Below are positions 39,644 through 48,011 of a stretch of DNA of 64,000 bases, piece by piece. Each line of letters begins with the position of its first letter. Positions within the stretch are counted from its first letter, which is position 1. The notes below the pieces were generated by a model. The model did no database searches. It was not told where the DNA came from and saw only the letters and a list, made by a program, of their open reading frames with translations. Source of the stretch: Woeseiaceae bacterium (GTDB lineage Bacteria; Pseudomonadota; Gammaproteobacteria; Steroidobacterales; Woeseiaceae); NCBI GenBank assembly GCA_030065985.1, contig JASJCM010000003.1, forward strand, positions 32,683-96,682. The letters are read 5' to 3'. The position numbers were made by a program, and so were the translations under genes.

Positions 39644-41160
39644 CCGTTCCCGAGCGCCTTGAAGCGCTTGAGTTCCGTCAGGCGATAACCGGTGTAGCGG
39701 CCCGCGAGCACGACGAGCGCCAGGACGACGAGCAGCAGCTCGGGGAAGGTGAACACCAGGTGCTCAACCGCGGCGATGCCCATGAAGATATAAGCTCCGA
39801 CAGCAATGACGAGGCTACCGAGCCCCGCGCGAATCGCATCAGCCGCGCCTCGCTCCTCCCACACGACCGACATGCGCTCAATGGTCATTGCAATAATAAC
39901 CATCGGGAACAGGGCCACCGAAAGGCCGGTTTCCATGCCAAGCCGGTGCGAGGTCAGGCTGATGAACAGCATCAACAGCACGACGACAATGAGCACGGCG
40001 CTCAGACGTGGCACCAGCAACAATCGCAGGCGTTCGAGCAGGAAACGAATACTGAGGCCGAGCGCAACGAGCAGCGTGAACAGGATGACGCCCCAGACTA
40101 GCTTGGTCTCGCGGAACGCCAGCGCGATGAGCACAGGCATGAAAGTGCCGAAAGCATCGATTCCAACAATGTTGCGCATGACAACCATGACCAACGCCCC
40201 GATCGGGATCATGAGAAGCACGGCGTACACAGCCTGGGTACGAATCGGCAGGCTGTAAAGCGAAAAGTCGAATGCGCTCGAGTCCTGCTGCGCGGCCTGG
40301 GTCTCGGCGATGGCAATCGCGTCTAGATGCGTTTGCTGGACGGCGAAATCGACGCGAACATTGCTGCCTCCCTCGACACTGACGAGCGGTTCGCTGCCGC
40401 GCCACCAGACGAAGAAGCGCTCTGGTAGCGCCTGCTCGCCCGTTGCCGGATTGAAATACAACCACTGATCGCCGTCGTGCACTTCGAGCCACGGCACAAG
40501 CGCCGCGCTGCGCTGCCTGCCGGACAACGGCAATCCATGGACAACGCGAGCCGGTATGCGCGCCGCCGCGAGCAGCGTGGTCGCGATACCGACAAATTCG
40601 GTCTCGGACGCAACGCCCGACAACAGCAGCTCGACATTCGGGTCCGGCGAGGGGTCGTTCAGTCGGCGCAGCAGCTCCGTCGCGAACGACGACGTGTCGG
40701 CGGACCGTTCGCGTACGTCCGCGACCAGCACGTCGACGGCCGTGTTTAGCGGTTCATTGATTACGGGTCGCGGCGGGAACGGCGGAATCGTATCGGACTC
40801 ATCGACGCCTGCATCTTCGTAAACGGAAATCCGGTAGTAGACGGTCTGAGCGCCATCAGCGCGGCGAATCGTCCACTGCGCCTCGCGACCGCCGCTACCG
40901 TAGTTCAGGCTGAAGCCGTAACCGCGAGATACGTTGTACTGATTGAGCACGCTGAAGCCGGGCGTCAGCGTTGGTACATGAAGTTGCACCTTGATCGTCC
41001 CGGGTCCGCTGTCAAAGTGCACCGCTGACTCGATCGTCCAGACCGGCCGCTCCTGGTCCGCCCCCAGCGGAAAGCCAAGCACCTGCCACTTGTACAGGAA
41101 CACTGACAGACCAACGACGGTCAGCAACGCGGCAAGCACGTAGACGTATCGCTGCTTCAT
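39640..41160 (-). CDS. Inactive transglutaminase-like protein fused to seven transmembrane helices
   Basis: A 506-residue membrane protein. One N-terminal helix (about 6-24) leads to a periplasmic transglutaminase-like domain (about 40-270) in which the usual Cys is not evident. A C-terminal block of about seven helices follows (about 305-490; AVLLMIPIGALVMVVMRNIVGIDAFGTFMPVLIALAF). GTFMPVLIALAFRET is a strong family signature. It normally travels with the ATP-grasp gene and an ATP-dependent zinc-protease gene. The latter is absent here. Confidence 0.9.
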   Translation of the reverse strand: MKQRYVYVLAALLTVVGLSVFLYKWQVLGFPLGADQERPVWTIESAVHFDSGPGTIKVQLHVPTLTPGFSVLNQYNVSRGYGFSLNYGSGGREAQWTIRRADGAQTVYYRISVYEDAGVDESDTIPPFPPRPVINEPLNTAVDVLVADVRERSADTSSFATELLRRLNDPSPDPNVELLLSGVASETEFVGIATTLLAAARIPARVVHGLPLSGRQRSAALVPWLEVHDGDQWLYFNPATGEQALPERFFVWWRGSEPLVSVEGGSNVRVDFAVQQTHLDAIAIAETQAAQQDSSAFDFSLYSLPIRTQAVYAVLLMIPIGALVMVVMRNIVGIDAFGTFMPVLIALAFRETKLVWGVILFTLLVALGLSIRFLLERLRLLLVPRLSAVLIVVVLLMLFISLTSHRLGMETGLSVALFPMVIIAMTIERMSVVWEERGAADAIRAGLGSLVIAVGAYIFMGIAAVEHLVFTFPELLLVVLALVVLAGRYTGYRLTELKRFKALGNG

Positions 41161-41179
41161 TGTTCCCCTCAGTCGGGCG

Positions 41180-42382
41180 TCAGCTGACGCCCAGCGCTAC
41201 CTTGACGGCACGTTCTCTTATTGGCCCGCTGCGGTTGAAGGCCCGCATACCGGCCGTTCGTAATTCCCCGATGAGCACAGAGTCTGTCGTAAACAGACGA
41301 TTGAGGCCAGTCATGAAGTGCAGCATCGTAGCATTTGCGCCCTTACGGGCCCGCTCATAGCGGCGCAAAACGGGCTTGTCACCCGGATGCAAACCATCGT
41401 CTATCGCGGCGCTGACAACGTCTGCGAGCTGAGCGGCGTCCTGCAGGCCAAGATTCGCGCCCTGCCCGGCCAATGGATGAATAGCGTGGGCCGCGTCACC
41501 GACGAGCGCCAGGTTTGGCAGTACATAGCGCATGGCATGCCGCGCACACAGCGGAAACGTGCCACGCGGGCCGGCAACCTCGAGCTTGCCAAGCACATGG
41601 TCGGAGGCATCTGTAATCATGCGACCAAGTTGTTCGTCCCCGGCCGCAAGCGCCTGTTCCGCGATCGCAGGCGTCGTCGACCAGACGACAGATACACGTC
41701 CGTCAGCAAGCGGCAGGATGCCAAGCGGGCCCTCGCGCAGGAAACGCTGCCATGCCGTCGCCTGATGTGGTCGTTCAGGCCGCAGATGCGTTACAAATGC
41801 CGTCTGTTCGTACGGCCACTCTTTCGTCTCGATGCCGACAGCGGAGCGCACGAATGAACGAGCGCCGTCCGCTGCGACGACGAGATCGGCATCCAGCGAC
41901 GTGCTGTCGTCCAGCTCGAGTCGAAACTGCTGCGCAAGCTTGCGAATCGACCGTATTGGGGTGTCGAAACGCATCTCGACCGATGTATCACCAAGTGACC
42001 TCAGCAAGCCGTGCTGCAACAAAACGTTTTCGACGATAAAGCCTAGCTGGGGTACCGCGAACTCGGCGGCGTCGAAGTGGAGTCCGGACTGACTCTCGGG
42101 TGTGTCGTTGGCATCCCAGACATGCATTGCGTCGTAGGCGCTGGTCCGCGTCGCAGCAATGGTATCCCACGCTCCGACGGAATCGAAGAGTTCGGCGGTG
42201 CCGGTCGCGATTGCCGACACCCGCAAAGCGATTTCATCATCTGCCGGGAACGCCGGGCGCGGCCCGGCATCGACGAGCGTGACTTGCATCGCGTCGGACT
42301 GGGGCCCTCGTGCAAGTAATGCGGCTGTCATCAGACCCGTGACGCCCCCGCCAACCACGACGATCTCATAGTGGCGTCTCAT
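41180..42382 (-). CDS. ubiI: UbiH/UbiI-family FAD-dependent hydroxylase
   Basis: A class-A flavin monooxygenase of 400 residues that hydroxylates the polyprenyl ring in aerobic ubiquinone synthesis. FAD motifs are IVVVGGGVTGLMTAALLA (start), VVAADGARSFVRSAVGI, and LVGDAAHAIHPLAGQGANLGLQDAAQLA. Position after ubiH matches E. coli ubiI (visC), but the exact ring position cannot be read from sequence. The start overlaps the ubiH stop (ATGA). Confidence 0.9.
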   Translation of the reverse strand: MRRHYEIVVVGGGVTGLMTAALLARGPQSDAMQVTLVDAGPRPAFPADDEIALRVSAIATGTAELFDSVGAWDTIAATRTSAYDAMHVWDANDTPESQSGLHFDAAEFAVPQLGFIVENVLLQHGLLRSLGDTSVEMRFDTPIRSIRKLAQQFRLELDDSTSLDADLVVAADGARSFVRSAVGIETKEWPYEQTAFVTHLRPERPHQATAWQRFLREGPLGILPLADGRVSVVWSTTPAIAEQALAAGDEQLGRMITDASDHVLGKLEVAGPRGTFPLCARHAMRYVLPNLALVGDAAHAIHPLAGQGANLGLQDAAQLADVVSAAIDDGLHPGDKPVLRRYERARKGANATMLHFMTGLNRLFTTDSVLIGELRTAGMRAFNRSGPIRERAVKVALGVS

Positions 42383-43614
42383 TTCAATGGGACCCCGCGT
42401 GACAGCCGGGGCAACTGACCGGCCAGGCCCATCGTGTGCTTGGCGAACACCGAACGGACCCCCGGTATCAGATCGAAGCCAAGCATGCCGACGTTCCTCA
42501 GGGCCCGCAGCGGCCGGCGGCGACTGCCGAACAGCTTCACGAGACCGTCGGTGAAACGCACGAGCTTCTTCTGGTCGGCCCGGCGCCACTCGGCATAGCG
42601 TTCCAGCATCGCGGCATTGCCGGGGTCGAAGTCGCTGTCGCCAGCCTGTGCATCGGCGATGCAGTCAACGATCGCCGCAACATCGCGCATGCCAAGGTTG
42701 AATCCCTGGGCAGATACCGGGTGTAGCCCATGCGCCGAATTGCCAATCAGCACGCTGCGGGTCGCCGTCAGGCGCATCGCCTTGCTCAGGATCAGCGGGT
42801 ACGCCGCGCGTTTGCCGACACGAGAGAACTCGCCAAGGCGATAGCCAAATTCTCGCTGCAACTCGGCGAGGAACTCATCATCGTCGAGACTCATCACGCG
42901 TTCGGCATCATCTTCAGACACAGTCCAGATGAAACCGGCGCGACCCTCCGCGATCGGCAAGACCGCAAGTGGACCTTGTTCGGTAAAGCGTTCATAGGCG
43001 ACGTTGTCGACGGGTCTCTCGGACAAAACATTGCCAATAACGGCGCGTTGACCGTAATGATCCTTGCTCGCAGTGATGCCGAGCATCTCGCGCACTGCGG
43101 AATTGGCGCCGTCGGCAGCGACAAGCAGAGCAGCACTCAGCTCCGTTTCGTCGTCGTCTTTCTTTGCGACGGTCACGGTCGCAGCGTCCGGTGCTATCGC
43201 GACCTTGGTAATGCGTGCCGGGCACAGCACATCGATACCCTTGGCGCTGTCCAGTGCGTCCTGCAGAACGCTCCCCAACACGCGGTTGACCACAACATAA
43301 CCGAGCGCCTCCACGCCCTGCTCTTCAGCGTCGATATGCGAGAAGCCGAAGCGGCCCTGGTCGGAAACATGAATGCTGGAAATCGGCGTCGAAGCGGCAA
43401 CGATCTGTGGCCACAGGCCCATGGCAGTAAACATGCGCTGTGTGCTGCGGGATAGTGCAGTGGTGCGATCATCGAAGCTCGGCTGCGCTGCTGCCTGACG
43501 CTCTATGGCCTCGACGACGGCGACCTTAAGGCCAAGCGGCGCCAGCGCGAGCGCGAGACTTGTGCCGATCATGCCGCCGCCGGCGATCACTATGTCGTAG
43601 TGCCCGTTCTTCAT
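42379..43614 (-). CDS. ubiH: 2-octaprenyl-6-methoxyphenol hydroxylase-type protein
   Basis: An FAD-dependent hydroxylase of 411 residues in ubiquinone synthesis. It has a Rossmann GGGMIGTSLALALA, DRTTALSRSTQRMFTAMGLWP, VAADGANSAVREMLGI, and LIGNSAHGLHPVSAQGFNLGMRDVA. It lies between pepP and ubiI with 4-base overlaps on both sides, the standard gammaproteobacterial order. Confidence 0.93.
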   Translation of the reverse strand: MKNGHYDIVIAGGGMIGTSLALALAPLGLKVAVVEAIERQAAAQPSFDDRTTALSRSTQRMFTAMGLWPQIVAASTPISSIHVSDQGRFGFSHIDAEEQGVEALGYVVVNRVLGSVLQDALDSAKGIDVLCPARITKVAIAPDAATVTVAKKDDDETELSAALLVAADGANSAVREMLGITASKDHYGQRAVIGNVLSERPVDNVAYERFTEQGPLAVLPIAEGRAGFIWTVSEDDAERVMSLDDDEFLAELQREFGYRLGEFSRVGKRAAYPLILSKAMRLTATRSVLIGNSAHGLHPVSAQGFNLGMRDVAAIVDCIADAQAGDSDFDPGNAAMLERYAEWRRADQKKLVRFTDGLVKLFGSRRRPLRALRNVGMLGFDLIPGVRSVFAKHTMGLAGQLPRLSRGVPLK

Positions 43615-44915
43615 GCGCGTGCCATAAATGCCTCGATCTCGTCGGGATCTTTGAGGAGCCCTTTGCTCAGGACGTCCGGTCCCTTGCTCGTCACCGCGAC
43701 GTCATCCTCGATACGGACACCAATGTTGCGAAAACGTTTCGGAATATTGCGTTTGTTCGGGATGTAGATGCCCGGCTCGACTGTCGTCACCATGCCGGTC
43801 TCCAGAACGCGCCATTCGTCGCCGACTTTGTAGTCACCGACATCGTGAACGTCCATGCCCAGCCAGTGGCCTGTACGATGCATGTAGAACTGGCGGTAGG
43901 CACCATCCTTGATCAATTTTGCCGGAGGGCCGTCCAGCAGGCCGAGCTTCTTGAGTCCTTTGGTAATCACACGGACCGCTGCGTCATGAGGATCGTTCCA
44001 GTGATTACCCTTGACCGTTTTCTCAATTGCCGCGAGCTGTGCCTCAAGCACTATCTCGTAGACGGCACGCTGCTCCGGCGAGAAGCGACCATTGACCGGA
44101 AACGTGCGCGTTATATCGGAAGCGTAATAATCAAGTTCGCAGCCGGCATCGATGAGCAGCAGATCGCCGTCCTTAAGCACGTCGCCGTTCTCGACATAGT
44201 GCAGCGTGCAGGCGTTGGCACCGCCCCCAACAATCGGGCTGTAGGAGACCCAGGCACTGTTGCGTCGGAACTCGTGACGAAACTCGGCCTCGACCTCGTA
44301 CTCGTAAACGCCCGGTCGCGTGATCTGCATCGCGCGCTTGTGAGCGGCGACCGCAACTTTGGCTGACTTACGCATGGCCGAAATCTCGCTGCGACTCTTG
44401 TACAGCCGCATGTCGTGCAGCAAGTGATCGAGCGCGACAAATTCGGTCGGCGTGTGCAAGCCGCGTGCTGCACCGGTGCGCAGCGAATTGACCCAGTCGG
44501 CAATGCGCGAGTCGAAATCCGAGTACATGCCCATCGTGTAATAGACGCGATCGCATCCTTCGATGAGGCCCGGGATGATGTCGTCGATATCGTCGATCGG
44601 AAACGCATCGTCGGCACCGAATTCGTCAATGGCACCGTCGCGGCCGGCCCGTTTTCCGTCCCAGAGTTCTTTTTCGGCATGGCGCTCGCGACAGAACAGC
44701 AGATATTCGCCTTGCGGGCGCCCGGGTACGAGCACCGCAACAGCCTCGGGCTCTGCGAAGCCTGTCAGATAGTAGAAGTCGCTGTCCTGGCGGTAGCGAT
44801 ACTCGACGTCGCGACTGCGCATACGCACGGGCGCCGCCGGCAGAATGGCAATACCGCCTTTGCCGACCATGCGCATCAGCTGTCTGCGCCGGCGTTCAAA
44901 TTCAGTTCGGTTCAT
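43611..44915 (-). CDS. pepP: Xaa-Pro aminopeptidase PepP
   Basis: A dinuclear-metal M24B peptidase of 434 residues that removes N-terminal residues preceding proline. The metal ligands are visible: Asp pair in LLIDAGCELDYYASDITRTFPV, His in HRTGHWLGMDVHDVG, Glu in TVEPGIYI and Glu in GVRIEDDVAVT. The N-terminal domain begins RTEFERRRRQLM. It overlaps ygfB and ubiH by 4 bases each. Confidence 0.96.
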   Translation of the reverse strand: MNRTEFERRRRQLMRMVGKGGIAILPAAPVRMRSRDVEYRYRQDSDFYYLTGFAEPEAVAVLVPGRPQGEYLLFCRERHAEKELWDGKRAGRDGAIDEFGADDAFPIDDIDDIIPGLIEGCDRVYYTMGMYSDFDSRIADWVNSLRTGAARGLHTPTEFVALDHLLHDMRLYKSRSEISAMRKSAKVAVAAHKRAMQITRPGVYEYEVEAEFRHEFRRNSAWVSYSPIVGGGANACTLHYVENGDVLKDGDLLLIDAGCELDYYASDITRTFPVNGRFSPEQRAVYEIVLEAQLAAIEKTVKGNHWNDPHDAAVRVITKGLKKLGLLDGPPAKLIKDGAYRQFYMHRTGHWLGMDVHDVGDYKVGDEWRVLETGMVTTVEPGIYIPNKRNIPKRFRNIGVRIEDDVAVTSKGPDVLSKGLLKDPDEIEAFMARA

Positions 44916-45475
44916 GCCTCTTCCGCGTGCCTGATATCGGTGAGTTCTTCATAGGCCAGTTGGGCTGCGACGCGGATGTACTCGACGAGCTCGGCGTAGG
45001 CCGCCTCGTTGGTCTCTTCATCGCTCTCCTCGTCGACCGCTGCGCGCGTGATCTGGAGCATGTCGCGAATGATATCGGACAAGGGCGCCGCCGCGAGGCG
45101 CTCCTTGAGCGCCTGCGCATGTTCCTGTGAGACCAGTCCGTGCAGAAATCCCTCGCACCAGTGCGCCATCGCGATGGTTCGGGCCTCCGCGCTCGCATCA
45201 TCACCTGGCAACAGCGGCTCGAACTCGGACAGCCGCTCCGTCAATTGCCAGTAGGTACCCTGGTAAAGAATATCGAGCTTCTTCTGGCATTCGGCGCGCA
45301 GCGCGTCGGTCTCATTCGTTCCCTCGAGTACCTGTAACAGCCAGTCAGGGCCGGCGGGCACGCCAGCAACCGCCAGTCGCCCAGTCAGCAGGCCATGTGC
45401 TTGCGCAGCGTCCCAGCTCGCGCCACAGCGACGCAGCGCTTCGTCGAGTTCGTCGAAGCCTACCTTTTGATCCAT
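44912..45475 (-). CDS. ygfB: UPF0149/YgfB family protein
   Basis: An acidic helical protein of 187 residues. HGLLTGRLAVAG, DDASAEARTIAMAHWCEGFLHGL and the C-terminal NEAAYAELVEYIRVAAQLAYEEL are family signatures. Its molecular role is poorly defined. It heads the minus-strand unit, with AAAGGA about 10 bases before the ATG, and is divergent from the zapA side. Confidence 0.94.
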   Translation of the reverse strand: MDQKVGFDELDEALRRCGASWDAAQAHGLLTGRLAVAGVPAGPDWLLQVLEGTNETDALRAECQKKLDILYQGTYWQLTERLSEFEPLLPGDDASAEARTIAMAHWCEGFLHGLVSQEHAQALKERLAAAPLSDIIRDMLQITRAAVDEESDEETNEAAYAELVEYIRVAAQLAYEELTDIRHAEEA

Positions 45476-45568
45476 GCGGATGTGTTCCTTTCCAATCGAG
45501 CCAAGCCCTTATGATCCCACGGACGCATCCGCGAGACCATGACCATGCCGGCCTGAAAACAAGGGAGA

Positions 45569-45597
45569 TTGATTCTGCCGAATCGCCTGACTATATT
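45569..45597 (+). promoter_or_regulatory. Sigma-70 promoter giving a probable [20 protein letters not shown]
   Basis: TTGATT at 45569-45574, a 17-base spacer and TATATT at 45592-45597. Only six bases (GACGCT) separate the -10 from ATG 45604, so the predicted first base of the RNA is the start codon itself. No ribosome-binding site exists upstream. Confidence 0.6.
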
Positions 45598-45603
45598 GAC
45601 GCT

Positions 45604-45834
45604 ATGAGTGACAGCATCAATTCCACGTTTGAACACGAACTAAAACGCCTCGAGAAGCGTGTCGACGCACTCGTGCGCGTCTGCGATCAATTGCAGGACG
45701 AGAATCGTTCCCTGAAACAGCGGCAGGACGTGCTGACGTCGGAACGTGCCAGCCTGTTGCAGAAGAACGAACAGGTTCGTGCTCGTGTCGAAGCGATGAT
45801 CGGTCGCCTGAAAGCAATGGAGCAAGGCTCCTGA
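45604..45834 (+). CDS. TIGR02449 family coiled-coil protein
   Basis: A 76-residue protein, almost entirely coiled coil (LKRLEKRVDALVRVCDQLQ, then heptads to RVEAMIGRLKAMEQG). It is ZapB-like in size and pattern, and this family is regularly encoded just upstream of zapA, so a role at the Z-ring is plausible. The start at ATG 45604 is supported by the promoter immediately upstream. Longer in-frame readings lack any typical feature. Confidence 0.85.
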   Translation: MSDSINSTFEHELKRLEKRVDALVRVCDQLQDENRSLKQRQDVLTSERASLLQKNEQVRARVEAMIGRLKAMEQGS

Positions 45835-45854
45835 CGGTACATGGAGTACACCGA

Positions 45855-46169
45855 ATGACCCAACAAATTGCGCAGGTAAGTGTCCGTATTCTCGATAAGG
45901 AATACCAGGTTGCCTGCCCCGCCGAAGAACGCACGGACCTGCTCGATTCTGCGGAGATCCTGAACAGCAAGATGCGCGAGATACGCGACAGTGGCCGGAT
46001 TGTGGGCCTCGACCGAATTGCTGTGATGGCCGCGCTGAATATGGCCAACGACCTGCTGCACGCGAAAGCGCGCGACCAGGAACTCGAGGGCGACATCAGC
46101 GACCGCCTCAAGTCGATATCTGAGCGCGTTGATAGCGCTCTCAGCGGGTCTCAACAGCTCGACTTGTAA
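45855..46169 (+). CDS. zapA: Cell division protein ZapA
   Basis: A 104-residue FtsZ-associated protein that bundles protofilaments at midcell. It has QVSVRILDKEYQVACPAEER at the N-terminus, GRIVGLDRIAVMAALNMANDLL in the middle and a C-terminal coiled coil. It lies 20 bases after the TIGR02449 gene and directly upstream of the 6S RNA, as in most gammaproteobacteria. Confidence 0.95.
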   Translation: MTQQIAQVSVRILDKEYQVACPAEERTDLLDSAEILNSKMREIRDSGRIVGLDRIAVMAALNMANDLLHAKARDQELEGDISDRLKSISERVDSALSGSQQLDL

Positions 46170-46197
46170 TTCGCGCATCCGGCACGATATTGGAATT

Positions 46198-46387
46198 GGC
46201 GCTTCCTGCGGTGTTCGATACCGACCTGGATTACTTTCGACCCTAAATCATTACCTCGGGGTCGTGCACTGTCGGCAGCATTTGAGCAGGGCCGTAGAGA
46301 CGGTAAGCCTGTTGCGGCCACGGCTGACCCCACCTGTTGCTCCGGTTCGAGAGCGACGGCTCGGTAACGGCACAGGCGGGAAGCGCC
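46198..46387 (+). ncRNA. ssrS: 6S RNA
   Basis: The 240-bp gap between zapA and fau carries a structured RNA with closing helix GGCGCTTCC (46198-46206) pairing with GGAAGCGCC (46379-46387). The internal blocks CTGCGGTGTTCG near the 5' end and CACAGGCGGG near the 3' end fit the closing stem and bulge of 6S RNA. The length of about 190 nt and the zapA-ssrS-fau order are typical. 6S RNA sequesters sigma-70 RNA polymerase in stationary phase. The ends are set by the outer helix and may be off by a few bases. Confidence 0.9.
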
Positions 46388-46409
46388 TCCTTCTTCCTGG
46401 TGACTTAAC

Positions 46410-46973
46410 GTGACCAACCTGATGCAGCAACAACGATCGCAGGCGCTCGCAGCGCGCCGTGCGATATCTGCGCATGAACGTCAGTACGCATCTAGCACCA
46501 TCTGCAATCGCGTAATTCGCTCGCGAGAATTTGCGTCGAGCAAACTGGTGGGTGTTTACCTGCCGATGCGTGACGAAGTCGACACACGCGAGATCATCCA
46601 GCGCGCGTGGCGCGCAAACAAGCGCGTTTTCGTCCCGATTTTGCGCGGCAGCGCACAAATGTTGTTTTGCGAAATCACGCCGGAAACGGAGCTGGAACAA
46701 AACCGCCTGGGTATTTGGGAACCGTCTCGCGGTCTGCTTATCGCGCCGGAAAAACTCGACATCGTAATCGCGCCTACTGTTGCATTCGACGATCAAGGCC
46801 ACCGCATCGGCATGGGCGCTGGATATTTTGATCGGTGCTTCGCATTTCTGCGTCATCGCAAACACTGGTTGCGTCCCAAACTGCTTGGCGTTGCGTTTCA
46901 CTGCCAAGAAGTCGAGGAAATTACGCCAAATACTTGGGATATACGGCTTTATCGGATCATTACTGATAAATAA
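46410..46973 (+). CDS. fau: 5-formyltetrahydrofolate cyclo-ligase family protein
   Basis: This enzyme converts 5-formyl-THF to methenyl-THF with ATP and protects one-carbon metabolism from an inhibitory folate. The gene starts at GTG 46410, with ATG 46422 as an alternative. The substrate-binding VGVYLPMRDEVDTREI, KRVFVPIL and the C-terminal APTVAFDDQGHRIGMGAGYFDRCFA are standard. The base composition is visibly lower in GC than in neighbouring housekeeping genes. Confidence 0.93.
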   Translation: MTNLMQQQRSQALAARRAISAHERQYASSTICNRVIRSREFASSKLVGVYLPMRDEVDTREIIQRAWRANKRVFVPILRGSAQMLFCEITPETELEQNRLGIWEPSRGLLIAPEKLDIVIAPTVAFDDQGHRIGMGAGYFDRCFAFLRHRKHWLRPKLLGVAFHCQEVEEITPNTWDIRLYRIITDK

Positions 46974-47288
46974 ACCGCACTTTTTCCCGTAGAAAACAGG
47001 GCGTTTTCACCGCGCCACATTCCTGCATCGCGGTACGTCACACGTGTAATCATCATCGCATGGGCGTGTTACCGTGCGATGCCGAACGTAACCTTGTTGC
47101 ATCGACACCGGATTGAAACTGCTGTTCGACTCGCAACCAAAATCCACTGTCAAAAACACGACGCTCGATTGTGAAACTTCGTCAAAAATATTCGTCCCTT
47201 CGACGCGTTTTCAATCGCGGCTAACTTGCTGGATTTTTTGGTGTTGTTGCGTATACTCAAGCGCGGGTACCCGACACGGAGAAAATTG
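46974..47288 (+). other. Intergenic region with leader of the lysine-rich protein gene
   Basis: 315 bp without a convincing gene. TATACT at 47252-47257 is a likely -10, with no good -35, and GGAG at 47278-47281 is the ribosome-binding site of the next gene. The rest is moderately AT-rich and shows no clear RNA structure or repeat. Confidence 0.5.
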
Positions 47289-47873
47289 ATGGCTACCAAA
47301 AAGAAGTCTCGTAAAAAAGCTTCGAAGCGAAAAGTCGCGAAGAAGCGCAAAGTTGTTCGTAAGAAAGCTACAAAACGTGTAGCTAAGAAGAAGGTTGCCA
47401 AGCGCAAAACCAAGAAGAAAGCAGCCAAGAAGAAAGCTACGAAGCGTAAGGCGAAGAAGAAAGTCGCCAAGCGCAAGACGAAAAAGAAAGCTACAAAGAA
47501 AAAAGCTAAGAAGAAGGTAGCCAAGCGCAAGACGAAAAAGAAAGCTACAAAGAAAAAAGCCAAGAAGAAGGCTAAGAAGAAAGTAGCTAAGCGCAAGACG
47601 AAGAAGAAAGCTACGAAGAAAAAGGCCAAGAAGAAGGCTAAGAAGAAAGTAGCTAAACGGAAAACGAAGAAGAAGGCGAAGAAGAAAGTAGCGAAGCGTA
47701 AGACGAAGAAGAAAGCTGCCAAGCGTAAAACCAAGAAGAAAGCAGCTAAACGTAAGACGAAGAAAAAAGCTACGAAACGCAAGGCTAAGAAGAAAGTAGC
47801 CAAGCGTAAGACGAAGAAGAAAGCTACGAAGCGGAAAGCGAAGAAGAAAGCGACCCGCAGAAAGAAACGGTAG
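47289..47873 (+). CDS. Histone H1-like lysine-rich repeat protein
   Basis: A 194-residue, extremely basic protein made almost only of Lys, Ala, Arg, Thr and Val. It consists of irregular repeats of the words KKAKKKVAKRKTKKKATK and variants such as KRKTKKKAAK. It resembles chlamydial Hc1/Hc2, AlgP and eukaryotic H1 C-terminal tails, and probably binds DNA or RNA non-specifically. ATG 47289 is preferred because GGAG lies 7 bases upstream and the likely -10 at 47252 is downstream of the TTG start of a longer frame. The coding DNA is itself an internal repeat. A terminator follows. Confidence 0.85.
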   Translation: MATKKKSRKKASKRKVAKKRKVVRKKATKRVAKKKVAKRKTKKKAAKKKATKRKAKKKVAKRKTKKKATKKKAKKKVAKRKTKKKATKKKAKKKAKKKVAKRKTKKKATKKKAKKKAKKKVAKRKTKKKAKKKVAKRKTKKKAAKRKTKKKAAKRKTKKKATKRKAKKKVAKRKTKKKATKRKAKKKATRRKKR

Positions 47874-47913
47874 CTTGATCGTCGCTTCGGAAGAGCCTTC
47901 TTCCAAAGCAAGC

Positions 47914-47941
47914 AAAAGAGCCCGCCCTGGCGGGCTCTTTT
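47914..47941 (+). terminator. Intrinsic terminator after the lysine-rich gene
   Basis: A hairpin with AAAAGAGCCCGC paired to GCGGGCTCTTTT and a short loop. The flanking A and T runs allow function on both strands, but it clearly closes the plus-strand unit ending at 47873. Confidence 0.9.
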
Positions 47942-48011
47942 CATTTCCGAATCGCTGAAACTGTGCGCCTGAGCACGTGCAATTCGTTGATTTTTCACTA
48001 TAGTACGCGCT

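Noticed and set aside
46974..47250. tRNA or other structured RNA between fau and the lysine-rich gene
   Set aside because: No GTTCRANYC-type arm or extended stem could be found.
47226..47288. TTG start extending the lysine-rich protein by 21 residues
   Set aside because: The likely -10 (47252-47257) lies downstream of that TTG, and the good GGAG site belongs to ATG 47289.
47392..47860. Possible CRISPR or satellite array
   Set aside because: The repetition is in-frame coding degeneracy of Lys/Ala-rich words with no unique spacers of constant size.
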